A DNA stretch of 64,000 nucleotides from Aedes albopictus (lineage: Eukaryota; Arthropoda; Insecta; Diptera; Culicidae). The DNA lies in contig NC_085137.1 of the NCBI RefSeq assembly GCF_035046485.1, positions 480,742,252 through 480,806,251 of the forward strand. Reading direction: 5' to 3'. Positions 11,399-21,892 of this stretch are shown here, one piece after another (the stretch's first letter is position 1; every line of letters begins with the position of its first letter). Below the pieces are notes generated by a model that made no database searches, had not been told where the DNA came from, and was given only the letters and a program-made list of their open reading frames with translations. Made by a program: the position numbers and the translations under genes.

Positions 11399-12590
11399 GG
11401 GGCCGTCCATATACCACGTGGACAGAAAATTCAGAGTTTTTGACCCCCTCCCCCCTTTCCGTGGACAAGCGTGGACTTTTCATTGACCCCTACCCCCCTC
11501 CCCCGATGTCCACGTGGACATCCGAATTTTTTTTTATATTTCTAAAATAAACGGAAAATTTATTTTTATTTTTTTTTTTTTGAATAATGTTTTTTTTTCT
11601 TCGTTAACATTTCTTTAAATACCTATAATTAATAACTTCATGAATAACAATTTTTTTATAGATTTTTATAAAATACAAACAAAAAATTTAACAAAAAATG
11701 AAAACATTGTTTTTAATTGAGCCTAATGTTTGTGGAAGTGTGGGTTCGATTTCCGCTCCAGTCGGTGAAAAATTTTCGTCAAACTGAAAATTCTCCACTG
11801 GAACATTGGGTGTTTCGTGTGATGTCCATCGCCTGATGTTAGTGATCGCTCAGACAGTTTAATCTCTGGTTGAAGACGGTGTTTTATAAAATGTTTTGTT
11901 CTGTTAAGAATCTTAACTTAACTTAAGATAAAGTATTTTTTTTTCTTAGATTATTGTTGAGATAAGATTATATTTCTCAGTGTCTTACGCAAACAGTAAT
12001 TACAGCAACTTTTGCTCTATGCAACAATGCATAGAGTAGTCGAAACTAAATTATATTGCTGAGATTTAGAGTTCAATAACCTGTAGAAACTTCTTAAATT
12101 CTAAAGGAAGCTCAAAAAAAAGTGTTTGAGATAAACCTGCAAATCTTAACATGTACATATTTTGAAACTTCGAGAAATCCACACAGAATTTCAATGAAAA
12201 CTTTCTGACTGAATCACCAACATTTGCATGGTCTACACTCCATTTTAAATCTCCGGATTATTCCTCGATGGAAAAAATAAGGAATAAGAAGTTGTGATAA
12301 TTTAGAACAAATAAGTTGATGAGTCAATCACCATGATTTTTTTTTCCTTGAAGAAGTCACGTCCGACTAAAAACAATGTATAATAATATAAAATGTATGT
12401 AACTATTATTGAAGAAAATCTCATCAGCAATGCGACATAATTTATTTCGTTTGTAAATCTTTGTTTCTTAATTCTTAATTGTCCACGTGGACATTTGACA
12501 AACCCCCACCCCCCTCTCCGTGGACAAGCGTGGACTTTTCTCGAACCCCCTCCCCCCTCCAAGTTGTCCACGTGGTATATGGACGGCCCC
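11399..12590. mobile_element. 1.19-kb CACGTGGACA inverted-repeat element
   Basis: The left end GGGGCCGTCCATATACCACG and its inverse at the right end are followed on both sides by subterminal CCGTGGACAAGCGTGGACTT blocks and C-rich tracts. The flanks TTG (11396-11398) and TTG (12591-12593) form a 3-bp duplication that collapses to the intact SINE phrase CCCAGTTGGGATG. The 3-bp duplication is Harbinger-like, but no transposase or DDE frame is visible. Confidence 0.75.
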
Positions 12591-12609
12591 TTGGGATGTT
12601 ATGCCTAAT

Positions 12610-13016
12610 GGAAGAAGAGGTCAGCAGGGCTCAGGAACGTTCTAGGAGATAGAGAGGGCACATCAGGAGACTTTGAAAGGGTATAAGGAAGATTGAAGAG
12701 AGTTTCAAAAAAAAACCAGGGTGTTTAGCGGGGTTTCGAAGAGATTTCAGATAAGTGTTTAAGGAATGCTTGAGGAAGATTTCAAGGGCTTTTGATGTTT
12801 CAACAGGATTGCAACCGGCTTGAGGGAAGTCAAAAAAGAGGGAGAGCTCAAGAAAGAGAAAGGGAACTTTCAAGACGCGGGAAGCTTCAGGGGGTTTAAG
12901 AAGAGTTTCAGAGAAGTGTTAAGAGGAAACGGTCAAATGCGGATTGAAAGAAGCATAAAAAGCATCAAATGGGCAAGAAGAGTTGAAGGCAAGGGAGTTT
13001 TAATGGAGATTTTGAA
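12610..13016 (+). repeat. Degenerate G-rich array with GAAG bias
   Basis: Phrases such as GTTTCAAGAGAGTTTC, TTTCAAGGGCTTTTG and AAGAGTTTCAGAGAAG recur. This is a diverged relative of the TTTCAGGGG arrays. The 66-80 residue frames across it are repeat artefacts. Confidence 0.55.
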
Positions 13017-14230
13017 ATGAAGATAAACCAAAAGAATAAAAATTGTGAGCAAATTCAAGTAGTGTTTTCACTCGACCGTGTGAAAACAAAATCCGGATGG
13101 AGGCGTATTTTAATCTGTAATGTTCTGCACAGCGTATTGGAAATAATATTTATCATTCCAGATCAGATTTGCACGAACTTTATGAAGAGATATAAAAAAG
13201 TCATGGATTTGCCCTTGGCTAATCTTTAACTATTAGAGCCTAAAAGCAAGCGGTCTTTTCGTTTGTTTGATTTGGATAGGAAAATTTAGACGCAATCAAA
13301 GTGGTTTCCACCTAGTATGGAAGTTTTTGCAGTAAATATTTACCAACAATCGAAAATTTTATCTAGTTTATTCTAATGAACACGGTAGCCTGAATAACGA
13401 AAAACCCAGAAGGCGAGTTCCAACATCTTGATGCGTCAATGGGCGGTTTTATATGTGGTAATTGGAATTAACGCTCGATGGTAAAAAAACGAAAACTGTT
13501 TTTGTTGTCATTCGTGATCCACGCACTACCTGGCCGCCATTCGTGCGTTGAACTTATCGAGGTCGCATGAAGTTACCGATTATCAGCTGTTTGTAGCGGA
13601 TCTATTATGTTTTTAAAAATCGTTTACAATTTACGCAATCAATACGCAGATTCAGTATTAAAAATGACAAATCCATTAAGGAAATGTTACACCAGCAGAA
13701 TTTCGTCGGGAATTATTTTAGAGATGTCACCTGAAAATCGAGGAATATCCATAAAGTACTTTAAATTGATTTGGTCTTTTTTCCGGAATCTTTATTCAGA
13801 ACTTCTTGCTAGAGTTCCTCGAACAGGTCTTTCAGCTGTTTACTCAGTAATTTATATTAGCATCAAGATATTATGAAAATTATCTGAATAAAATCCAAAG
13901 GAGTTCAAGGGGTTCCCGAAAATCTCCTTAGAAAATCAACTAAGTATTCTATTTACATGATTGACAAAATTTTAGCAGTCCTGCAAAGTGTAACACAGGA
14001 GGATTTATATCATATTAAGATTTTAGGAAAATAATTTGACTTTTGATTGTAGGGGATTTGGTTAACTTCTGTTTTTTTTTTAAGTGGAGAGCTTTTTTAC
14101 CTATTTGATAAATACTTTAAAAGCAAGTCACGTAAACAATTTTTTTCCTCTTAAAAATGTTTAGTTAATAGTAATGAAATAAATAACTTTTATGCAATTC
14201 AGTATCATAATTTACATTTTATCTAACTCA
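13017..14230. other. No recognisable feature
   Basis: AT-rich DNA without a supported gene, inverted repeat pair or tandem structure on either strand. Confidence 0.4.
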
Positions 14231-14234
14231 TTTT

Positions 14235-14545
14235 GATATCATAATGGCCATTTTTTCCGAACTAGTTCATTATGCAACTGAAATGAGTTACATAATGAAA
14301 AATAGTTGTATAATGTTCATAATGCAACACATTTGAGGTGCATTATGAACATTATGCAACTCAAATGAGTTGCATTATGAAAAAATCATTTCATAAAATT
14401 TTGTATGGAACTCGTTGCAAAACTCGATTTTTTCAGCACTCTTCGTATTTATCCAACTCGGCAAGCCTCGTTGGATAAATGTACGACTCGTGCTGAAAAA
14501 ATCAACTTTTTGCAACTCATTACATAAATAACTATTATAAAATTG
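14235..14545. repeat. Nested palindromes with 76-bp hairpin
   Basis: Bases 14428-14503 form a long hairpin: GATTTTTTCAGCACTC and CAACTCG on the left are mirrored by CTCGTTGGATAAATG and GTGCTGAAAAAATC on the right. Just upstream, ATTATGCAACTCAAATGAG-type words occur several times in both orientations. This is likely the core of a foldback element whose outer ends are not resolved. Confidence 0.6.
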
Positions 14546-15123
14546 TTTTCGTTCCCTCAAAAAAAAAACTTTGCTTCTTATAAAGGGGAACTTACGCATA
14601 TTCGCCAGTTTTGTTCTCTTCGTCATGGGGGGTTTTGGAAACCTGTTGAACTCAAAATTAGCGTCAAATCTTTCCCATTGTTGGCGAAGAGAACAAACCT
14701 GCCAATAATACTCAAAGTCGCCCTAATCTTGCATCTTTCAAAAAATGGTTTATAATTCCTTATAATTTATATATTCTGTTTTTTTTTACAAAATAGGTCA
14801 CTACTCAGAAACGAAAACAGAGCAACTCTAAAATGTCTCTAAAACTTATGAAATTCCCTTTTTTTTTCATTAATTTCTGCGAATTGTGGCATAGATTTAC
14901 CAGCTTTTCTTTATGATATTTTCTTTAAGGTGGAAAATTCCTAGGAAAACTTTTTACAGTTCATTTTTTTTCAGATTGCTGAGAAAATTTGCTTGCCTTT
15001 TTTTTTTGGTGTGGAAACGATAGACATTTTTTTTAGTTCATAACTTATACCAGATTACTGAGAAAATTTTCTAATATTTTCGTAAAAAAACTTTGTTTCT
15101 ACGATGCAATGTTCTTGAGATGC
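14546..15123. other. No recognisable gene
   Basis: AT-rich sequence with poly-T tracts. A short inverted pair, TTTTGTTCTCTTCG (14606) and CGAAGAGAACAAA (14684), could be a small hairpin. Confidence 0.35.
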
Positions 15124-15149
15124 AGAGATCCCTCAGACCCATTTCTACG
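15124..15149 (+). repeat. Left 26-bp target duplication
   Basis: The 26 bases starting AGAGATCCCTCAGACCC and ending TTTCTACG recur exactly at 17245-17270. They bracket the retroposon described next. Confidence 0.85.
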
Positions 15150-15265
15150 ATTACGATCATACGATCATTTCTGACTATACATGTCAATGGTTGCTCCTCC
15201 GTGATTGATCTGAACTGGTACCAATTGCACTGAGATCCAACTGAATAAGGGACTGGGACATTCTA

Positions 15266-16666
15266 GGGTAATTCGCTAATTGTTGAACACTACCCAAATG
15301 TTGAACAGTTTCTGAATATTTTATCATAAATCTTACCTAAGTAATTTTCATCCAACGTAAACGTATGATGTAGATGCATATACATGTGGGTCACGATATT
15401 GCTCTAATTAAGTTACAAAATTATACAAATTTTACGTCAAAAAAATTTATTGAAAATTTTGTACCGCTAACGACACGAAAACTGCACAATTCCTAAAATT
15501 AATTTTAAGAAATTGCTGTAACGAAATAAGCTTTGCGGGCAAATCGACCACAAATATCAAAGGCACACCATAGTTACAAGAACTGGAAGGATGTCATTAA
15601 AAGTTTAACTTTGTTTAAAATCACATTTTCATTGTAATTTAATTTGAAAAAATATTTTTCATATCACACTATCATTATGCATCCATGATCCAATTGTTGA
15701 ACACTGCCATTATCTACGATGTTAGCATGACTGCTAGAATTGTTTTTCACTTTACCTAACCGTGCATTTCATGGGGTTTCAAGGGCGTCCCAGGGATGTT
15801 CCAGTGGGGTTCAGAAAGATTCCAGTGGTTTTCAATGGGTTTCAAGAGCGTTTCAGAGGTGTTCAAGAGGAATTCAGAGTATTAAGGGGGTCCCAGGAGT
15901 ATTTCAAGGCGTTCCAGGAGGCTCAGGAGCAACCAACGAGTTTTCAAGGGATTTCAGGGTCGTTCCATGAGTGTTCTTGGGGGTTGAGTGGGTCCCATGG
16001 GTTTCCAGGAGAGTTTCAGGGGCTTTTAAGGGCGTACTTTTCTTCTGTCGTTTTCGCTTCAAATCAAATCTTTCAGCCATTTTTGCATCTAGTCATGTTT
16101 AAAACGATTTCAGACCACTAGAGCTCTCTTCAAATGTGCGATTCCTTGTCATTTAAATTATTTGTCACTAGCTCAAACTAGCTGGGCACAAAACACGAAA
16201 AACCCGAAAAAAAACCGCCAGAGTGAAAAAATATCGGATGTCGGGTCAAAGTCGGGTCAAATTTTATCAAATGTTGGACCACTGTTGGACTCACATTGGA
16301 TAACTGTTGGGTCTATGTTGGGTTTGGTGGCCAAAATAAAAACAGTTGAATGATAGGTTGATGTCGGGTTATACGTCATCAATTACGAACAAAGCTTCAA
16401 CTGTTCAACAATTGGCGAGAACCGTCCAACATTAGGATGAGCTAGCTTAAGGCAGCGTTCAACATTTGGGTTACAGACTTCTCATACAAATGTTCTATTT
16501 TCTCTTAGAAAATGAAGTTTAAGGGAATACAAATTCAATGGGCAGTATAAGGAATAATTAGATCTAGACGTTTACTGGATATTTTTCAACTAAAGTGGAA
16601 TTATGCACGGAAAAACAAACGAAAACCAAAATGCCGGTACTAACCGTTCAACAATTGGCGAATTAC
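15266..16666. mobile_element. 1.4-kb TA-flanked element inside the retroposon
   Basis: The left end GGGTAATTCGCTAATTGTTG and the right end GTTCAACAATTGGCGAATTA are inverted, with TA flanks at 15264-15265 and 16667-16668. The uninterrupted paralogue at 7775-8150 reads straight across the insertion point. The interior repeats TGTTGAAC/GTTCAACA words and carries a TTTCAGGGG-type block (15760-16035). No transposase. Confidence 0.8.
15760..16035 (+). repeat. TTTCAGGGG-type block within TA element
   Basis: Phrases such as GGGGTTTCAAGGGCGT and GAGCGTTTCAGAGGTGTTC recur. The overlapping 76- and 119-residue frames are low-complexity translation products of this block. Confidence 0.6.
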
Positions 16667-17164
16667 TACTTATTCTCAAAGTGCAATTGTAGCAGTTCAT
16701 GCATTTTTGATCAATAACGGCGCCGGCCAAGTCCATATAGTCAGCTGGGAAGGGAAAGGAATGTTAGAGTGTACTGGTTGTTGCTACTAAAGACCGAGAG
16801 CACCTCTGCGTCCCCACAACCCGCACGGACTGGGGTATTTGTTAGGCGGGAAGGATGGGAGATCTGGGAGTCACCGTTGGGTCGGTGATGCGATCCATGG
16901 ATAGGGGATTATTAATAGTGTTCGTTAGGTGATAAATTGTGTGGTGAATATGAAGCTCAAGCGGCACAGTTCGCTTTGGTTGCATAACTTGCAGGCGTTA
17001 TATACACTGTGCTGTGGAAGTTGGAAGGAAGGGAAACTACTTTTTTCAATTCGTTTCTGGTTCTAGCGATGGCTATGAACATATAGATAATGGATATACA
17101 TGAGTTGTATATGTAGAGAAGAGAGAGAAAGAGAAAGTAGATAGAAAGATACAAAGCAGGAGGA

Positions 17165-17244
17165 AAGGGACGGGCCAGGGATTGAACCCATGACCTTCTG
17201 CATACGAATCAGAAGCTGTAGCCACTAGACCACCAAGCCCGTCC
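17165..17244 (-). other. tRNA-like head of retroposon
   Basis: The minus-strand sequence begins GGACGGGCTTGGTGGTCTAG, has GGTTCAATCC as B-box and ends GCCCGTCC. The acceptor arms pair over 8 bp, but the T-arm and anticodon arm are poorly paired, so it is a Pol III promoter module rather than a working tRNA. Confidence 0.65.
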
Positions 17245-17270
17245 AGAGATCCCTCAGACCCATTTCTACG

Positions 17271-17842
17271 TCTATAAAAAATATCATGTAATGGAATCAC
17301 AGACAGGTACACAACACTTCAAAATTAGTCACAAGTAGACCACCTTCACTAGAGCGCATATGATTCCACGTCAAATTAAGTTCAAGTTCAAAAACACACA
17401 AATTAGCTATGTTCACACCAGTAGTGGCACGGTATGTCGAGACCAACTTTTCCGCCACTAATAGCTTCTACTGCACGCGTATTAGGCACAAAACACGAGC
17501 ACCTCATCTGAGCTTTAATTATACATACTGCTTTGGGATAGCTAGCGTTGTCATTCACATTCAGAAAGAGTTTTCAATGCCAAGAGCAGATGGAAAATTT
17601 GAAGAGGAAATATGGTCAGTGAAAACAATGTGCATAACGCAAATGTTTTAAGCAACATGCAGTAAATTTGATGGTTTTGATATTTTTTAGACTGGGCCTT
17701 TTATTTAGATAGATAGAACTAAAAGGCCATTATTTAAATAATGTATTCTGGTGAAATTCGAATATAACATAGACCTGTCGATCTCCAAAGAAGATGTATG
17801 GATAAAATACTAATAAAGAAATATCTCAATTAATCATTCCAG
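17271..17842. other. Probable intronic DNA upstream of CRAL-TRIO exon
   Basis: AT-rich, with no further CRAL-TRIO-coding exon recognisable. An 80-residue frame at 17409-17651 lacks family similarity that I can see. The stretch ends in the acceptor TTAATCATTCCAG at 17842. Confidence 0.4.
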
Positions 17843-18100
17843 CTCTTCCGCACCGTGAACGACTTCTCCGCCAAGTTCAACAAACGAATCCTCCCGAACG
17901 AGTACGGTGGCACGGCCGGGCCCCTGTCGGACATGATCGCCCAGTTCAAGGAGCGCTGTCGGGCCAAACGGGCCCAACTGCTGGCCATGGACGAGATGCA
18001 CATCGAAATCACCAAATCTTCCTCCTTCTACGCGGACACGTGCCGTGGCGATCTGGACAGTGGCATGATCGGCAGCTTCCGGAAGCTGGAAGTCGATTAG
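17843..18100 (+). CDS. CRAL-TRIO (alpha-TTP-like) protein, terminal exon
   Basis: This encodes the last 85 codons of a CRAL-TRIO domain protein. The family binds hydrophobic ligands such as tocopherols and retinoids in the cytosol. What supports it: [19 protein letters not shown] matches the conserved ILPxEYGG segment at the end of the lipid-binding lobe, and the tail ends [10 protein letters not shown] then TAG, as in insect alpha-tocopherol-transfer-like proteins. The exon is markedly GC-rich and strongly codon-biased compared with its surroundings. The acceptor CATTCCAG ends at 17842, and the frame is open from the first base, so I place the exon start there. No upstream exon was recognised in the window; Aedes introns are often long, so the rest may lie further upstream. 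The phase of the junction is unconfirmed. A retained pseudogene exon is possible but the frame is intact. Confidence 0.78.
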   Translation, partial: LFRTVNDFSAKFNKRILPNEYGGTAGPLSDMIAQFKERCRAKRAQLLAMDEMHIEITKSSSFYADTCRGDLDSGMIGSFRKLEVD

Positions 18101-18304
18101 ACGATATTTGATGAAGTAAAACAATCTTCGTTTTGTGAATACTAAAGGTGATATTTTTCTCTCGTAATCTCGTTATTATAGATGTATGTTACAATGCGAT
18201 CCATGCTAAAAAACCGAAATGTAATGAATTTTAGTATACCTGCTTGGATTAAGGTGAAGCTTTAGAATTTAAGGAAACTTGTTAGACGTAAGTGACAAAA
18301 AACT

Positions 18305-18310
18305 AATAAA
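18305..18310 (+). terminator. Polyadenylation signal AATAAA
   Basis: Canonical AATAAA about 205 bp after the stop codon of the CRAL-TRIO exon, in an AT-rich 3' untranslated region. It is the first good signal downstream. Confidence 0.55.
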
Positions 18311-19130
18311 ACCATTATCTACCACCATCTGGTCTGATGAACTCCCTCTTAATAAGATAAATATCACCGCAAAATCGGATGTCCGTTCGGCAACAAGATT
18401 GATATAGAATTAATTTAATTGACCTGTCTTGAATATTTATCGATGCAAAAAAACCAGTTTCGATCAAAAAAAACGCGACCCCAAAACGCCCCACCTCGTA
18501 CGCGTGAGCTGACGACGACTTATCCAGCTTTAGCCAAATGGAAAAACGGAATAATTCCACTTTTCAAACAGTGCTACCTCCCCGAAACGAGACAAGTCGA
18601 TGGCCGTGATCTCTAGTAGTAGCAAGCAGCAGGCTTGGATGGTCAATGATTCACAGCCGCAGCCACCGTGATCAACTACCGACTTAAGCTGTGTGGGGTG
18701 GTACGATTAGAACAAATCAGCAGTTTCGTCCGTGATCGGAGGCACATTGGTAGAGCTTCTTAGAGAAGGGTGGTTAAAATGTAAAAAAGAAACAGTTTGA
18801 AGTTTTGAATAAGACATACAAGTTGACATTTTTTTTTTGTTTTCCACCGAGAATTGTCCACAGTACTTGACGCTCAAAGTTTTTTTTTCTGTCAGACTCC
18901 TTTAACGTTCACGCCCCATGGCCACAGAGGGTAACCGAACATTTGATACAGAGGGAGTCTGATTTTAGTGTGCAAGTCATGTGACCTTACCTGGCTTATG
19001 TCAGAAGTGTTCAGCGAAAAACAAATTCTGGAGCAGCTTCTAACACATCACCATCGATCACTACCTCATCACCAACACTAACACCACTTGACCTGCCTCT
19101 GTCTCTACCCGTAATCATGTAGGGTGAGAT
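18311..19130. other. No recognisable feature
   Basis: Mixed-composition DNA with no supported gene. The 81- and 65-residue frames around 18315-18616 overlap on opposite strands and resemble nothing known. Confidence 0.35.
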
Positions 19131-19640
19131 GAGGTAAGATACCATTTTTTAAACTTTCTTTTCAGTAATAAATGGTCTCAGTTTTAAGGCATTCAAAATG
19201 TCAGCAGCAACTAAACAATATTTGCCTGATACTGCAATAAAAACCATCACAAAAATATTGTGTTCTCATTGATTTTTGGCAATTTTAAAAGTTGGTCGAA
19301 AAATAAGTTTGGTGCAAAATGCCATAAACCATTGGGTATTATTATTATTTTCATTAAAGAGATTTTCAGTCCAGGGCCCATGGGGTAAGATGCCACATGT
19401 ATGGCACAATTATCCCAAATGGAGGAGAACGTGCCTCTGGAGCTGACCTAATGAAGATGCCACTTCACATGAATAGCATAGTTACTAACTACCATGCGCG
19501 TCCAGGTGTTTCTCAATCTCATGGGAAACACATGGTTGATAACAAAACTTCCACCTGTTCACCTATGTAATGATCAGATCACATTCAGGAATGTGATTTC
19601 ATGCGTTGGGCCATTTAGACTCACCAGTGTATTTTAGGCC
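19131..19640. repeat. Repeat family shared with 27.8 kb and 47.3 kb
   Basis: ATGGGGTAAGATGCC, AATGGAGGAGAACGTGCCTC and CATGCGCGTCCAGGTGTTTC occur here. The AATGGAGGAGAACGTGCCTC block recurs at 27867. The CATGCGCCTCCATGTGTTTC version and GTTGGGCCATTTTACCCC recur at 47360-47620. Likely pieces of a TIR element with GGGGTAA-type ends, boundaries unresolved. Confidence 0.5.
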
Positions 19641-19849
19641 ATGTTCCCCTACTTTGTCCTGGTCGATTTCGTCAAGTCTTTTCTCATTGTCTTTTTTTTT
19701 TTTTCAGACTAGCAGAAAATTACTTCACTACCCTACGATTGATGTCCAAAACATATGATAAAGTTTACAGTAAATAAATTTATTTTTAATCTTCATTCCA
19801 GCACGCATTGATATGGACCGTTTTTAGACGGGTGGACCTGTTCCGACCA

Positions 19850-20190
19850 CAGAGCAAGCTGGAACCGGTTGCCGTAGGGACCCAAAGGGGACACTATCGG
19901 TATTTATTGCAACTCCACCGTTCAACGGCTCAAAATGTATGATTGTTTTCATCCAGAAGTCAAAAGACACTGTGCCAACTACCAACAATGGATCTGACCC
20001 CTCTCGGATACTTCGGAACCTGTTCTGGTAAGGACCCAAAGGGGCCATGTTCAGCATGTATTGCTTCTTCACCGTCCGACGGTTCAAAATTCATGAGTTT
20101 TCAAGAAATCATGAAAACCGGTACCGGTTCCGGAGTGCGGCGGACAGATCCATTGTTGGTCTGCTTGAATGTTTGTGCCTTTTTATTTCT
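19850..20190 (+). repeat. Diverged tandem repeat, ~154-bp period
   Basis: GACCCAAAGGGG appears twice about 155 bp apart, each followed by a TATTGC block and a CACCGTTCAACGG or CACCGTCCGACGG block. ACCGGTTCC-type words link it loosely to the 152-bp satellite at 58.7 kb. Confidence 0.45.
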
Positions 20191-20790
20191 GGATTAAAAA
20201 CCATGAATTTAAAGCCGTCGAAAAGTGCAGTTGCGATTAATTCTGTGAGAGTCCCTTTTGGGTACCTGACCAGTGAATCAAAATTCAACCATCGCGCAAC
20301 AATAATGACAATGTCGCAACCTGTATTTGTTGCGACAAAACAACCCATGCGACATAAGTTTGTCCCAACTTGAAAATAATTGGATTTACATCGTACACCA
20401 CGAGTTTAGAGATTTTTAAGCCTTGTATTGCGATTTTCGAACGGTAACTTCGAGTCGGTAAATACTGCAACTCTGGTGAAGCTCTATCGTCAAACAGTTT
20501 CGACTTGGGGTTAGTAATAATTGATTATTCACGAGTTGAGAAGTACGCAACAAATTCAGCTTCCGTTTTATCTGCAACCAAAAATTTCGAGATCATGTCA
20601 TTATCTGTCACCAGTAGGAATTAGAGAGTAATCGTCGCACCTTCTTTGTTGCTTGTTTTGCGCCTCTTTTGTCTGACAATTCTCTTCACTGTCCCTGCCT
20701 GAACCGGTTTCACAGTACACTGAAAGGCGGCTTGCAGTAATGGACAAGCATAAAAATGTTTTTAAATATACCATGGCAAAACATGATCAT

Positions 20791-21586
20791 TAGTATGGGA
20801 CACGCTTATATGGAAAAAAAATAAATCCTCGCTCCAGTCGACTTTTTAGATCCCATTTAGGTCCCATATGAACTGTACAAAATTTCAGCGCAATCGGTGA
20901 AACTATAATTTAGCGCAAGAGGTTCAAAGTTTTCATAGGATTTACTATGGGAAAAGTTACACTTTCAAACATAAAATCCTAGGGGTCACCCTTTGTCTCC
21001 TTAATTCAAATCGATCAATGCTTCTTGTAGAAAAATCTTTTATGAAACTTTCCTTCGAAGACCGCAAAACGATTGGATGCTTGTGGAAAAAGTTATTGAT
21101 TTATTACCGATTAGTGATCCAACGAACGGCTTTTTGTTTTGTTTTATCAGCAGCACTGCTGCTGCCGTTGTTGCATGGGGTGGCGGGAGGCATCACCACC
21201 CCCAGAAACAGTAGCAGCCAAGGCAGCAGCTACAGTGCTGCTAATAAAACAAAACAAAAAGCCGTTCGTTGGATCACTAATCGATAATAAATCAATAACT
21301 TTTTCCACAAGCATCCAATCGTTTTGTGGGTCTCGAAAGAAAGTTTCGTAAATGATTTTTCTACAAGAAGCATTGATCGATTTGAATTAAGGAGACTAGG
21401 GACGACCTCTGGGATTTTTTATCTGAAAGTGTAACTTTTCCCATAGTAAATCCTATGAAAACTTTGAACCGCTTGCGCTAAATTATAGTTTCACCGATTG
21501 CGCTGAAATTTTGCACAGTTCATATGGGACCTAAATGGAATCAAAAAAGTCGACTGAAGCGAGAATTTGATGTTTGTCCCATACTA
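20791..21586. mobile_element. 796-bp hAT-like foldback nested in MITE
   Basis: Nearly the whole element is an inverted repeat with about 380-bp arms; the ends are TAGTATGGGAC and GTCCCATACTA. Both sides carry ATGATCAT (20783-20790 and 21587-21594), and the empty paralogue at 44.8-45.1 kb has a single related GTGATTAT at this point. That proves an 8-bp duplication, and the pattern fits hAT. The loop has CAGCAGCACTGCTGCTGCC-type words. No transposase. The arm words GAAGACCGCAAA and TTGTGGAAAAAGTTAT recur in the foldback at 31101. Confidence 0.88.
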
Positions 21587-21640
21587 ATGATCATCGACCC
21601 ACCAACGCTTCTTGTGTGCGTTTTGTTTCTTCTCATATCA

Positions 21641-21712
21641 ACCGGTTCGATAGCCGAGTGGTAGCGTGCGAGCCTGGTGATGTCAAGGTTCTTGGTTCGA
21701 ATCCGGTTGCCA
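21641..21712 (+). other. tRNA-like module in MITE
   Basis: A-box TAGCCGAGTGG at 21651-21661 and B-box GGTTCGAATCC at 21694-21704 have tRNA-like spacing. Acceptor pairing is poor, so it is best read as a captured Pol III promoter. Confidence 0.6.
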
Positions 21713-21892
21713 ACAGAAACTTTTTTAAATTGAAAATCGAGTCCATGGTAAAATTGAAAACATAATTCTGTTGAATTGAAACGAAAATCAGTCTGCACAA
21801 ATTTAGTGGCGATGTGTATTTAAATTGACCCTCAGAATAGTAATTTTCACCGTAAGCCGCCGTTCAGTGATATCTAGAAGTAGCCAGATCTA

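Larger units (their letters stand above)
10571..12612 (+). mobile_element. Feilai-like SINE split by two DNA elements
   Basis: The SINE body is in three pieces: about 10571-10679, 11308-11398 and 12591-12612. In order they carry GACCATGCTGAGGGTGAC with a B-box-like region, TGTGCATAGAGAATCAT, then CACATGCAAAATAGTCATTG, AGCTGAGAAGCAGGCTTTGT, then GGGATGTTATGCC and a GAAGAAG tail. The same order is seen uninterrupted at 35390-35653. Removing the two insertions (10680-11307 and 11399-12590) restores a continuous SINE. Confidence 0.7.
15150..17244 (-). mobile_element. Long tRNA-headed retroposon, minus strand
   Basis: It is bounded by perfect 26-bp direct repeats. On the minus strand it starts at 17244 with a tRNA-like head whose 8-bp acceptor stem is GGACGGGC pairing with GCCCGTCC. 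It continues through the body shared with 7775-8150 and ends at 15150 in a tandem ATGATCGT tail. Without the nested 1.4-kb TA element the unit is about 694 bp, long for a SINE. Further family members are at 32876 and 50644. The tail and long duplication imply LINE-mediated retroposition. Confidence 0.75.
20718..21869 (+). mobile_element. tRNA-bearing TA-type MITE, copy 1 (interrupted)
   Basis: The left end is CACTGAAAGGCGGCTTGC preceded by TA. The right end, inverted, is GTAAGCCGCCGTTCAGTG, where the flanking TA is slightly displaced. The internal tRNA-like segment is at 21641-21712. The copy is split by the foldback at 20791-21586. Without it, the order matches the uninterrupted copy at 44765-45102, including GCTTCTTGTGTGCGTTTTGT and GTCTGCACAAATTTAGTGGC. 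Confidence 0.8.

Noticed and set aside
15740..16121. 76- and 119-residue overlapping plus-strand frames
   Set aside because: Products of the TTTCAGGGG block inside a TA-flanked element.
17409..17651. Upstream exon of the CRAL-TRIO gene
   Set aside because: The 80-residue frame lacks CRAL-TRIO motifs and suitable splice signals.
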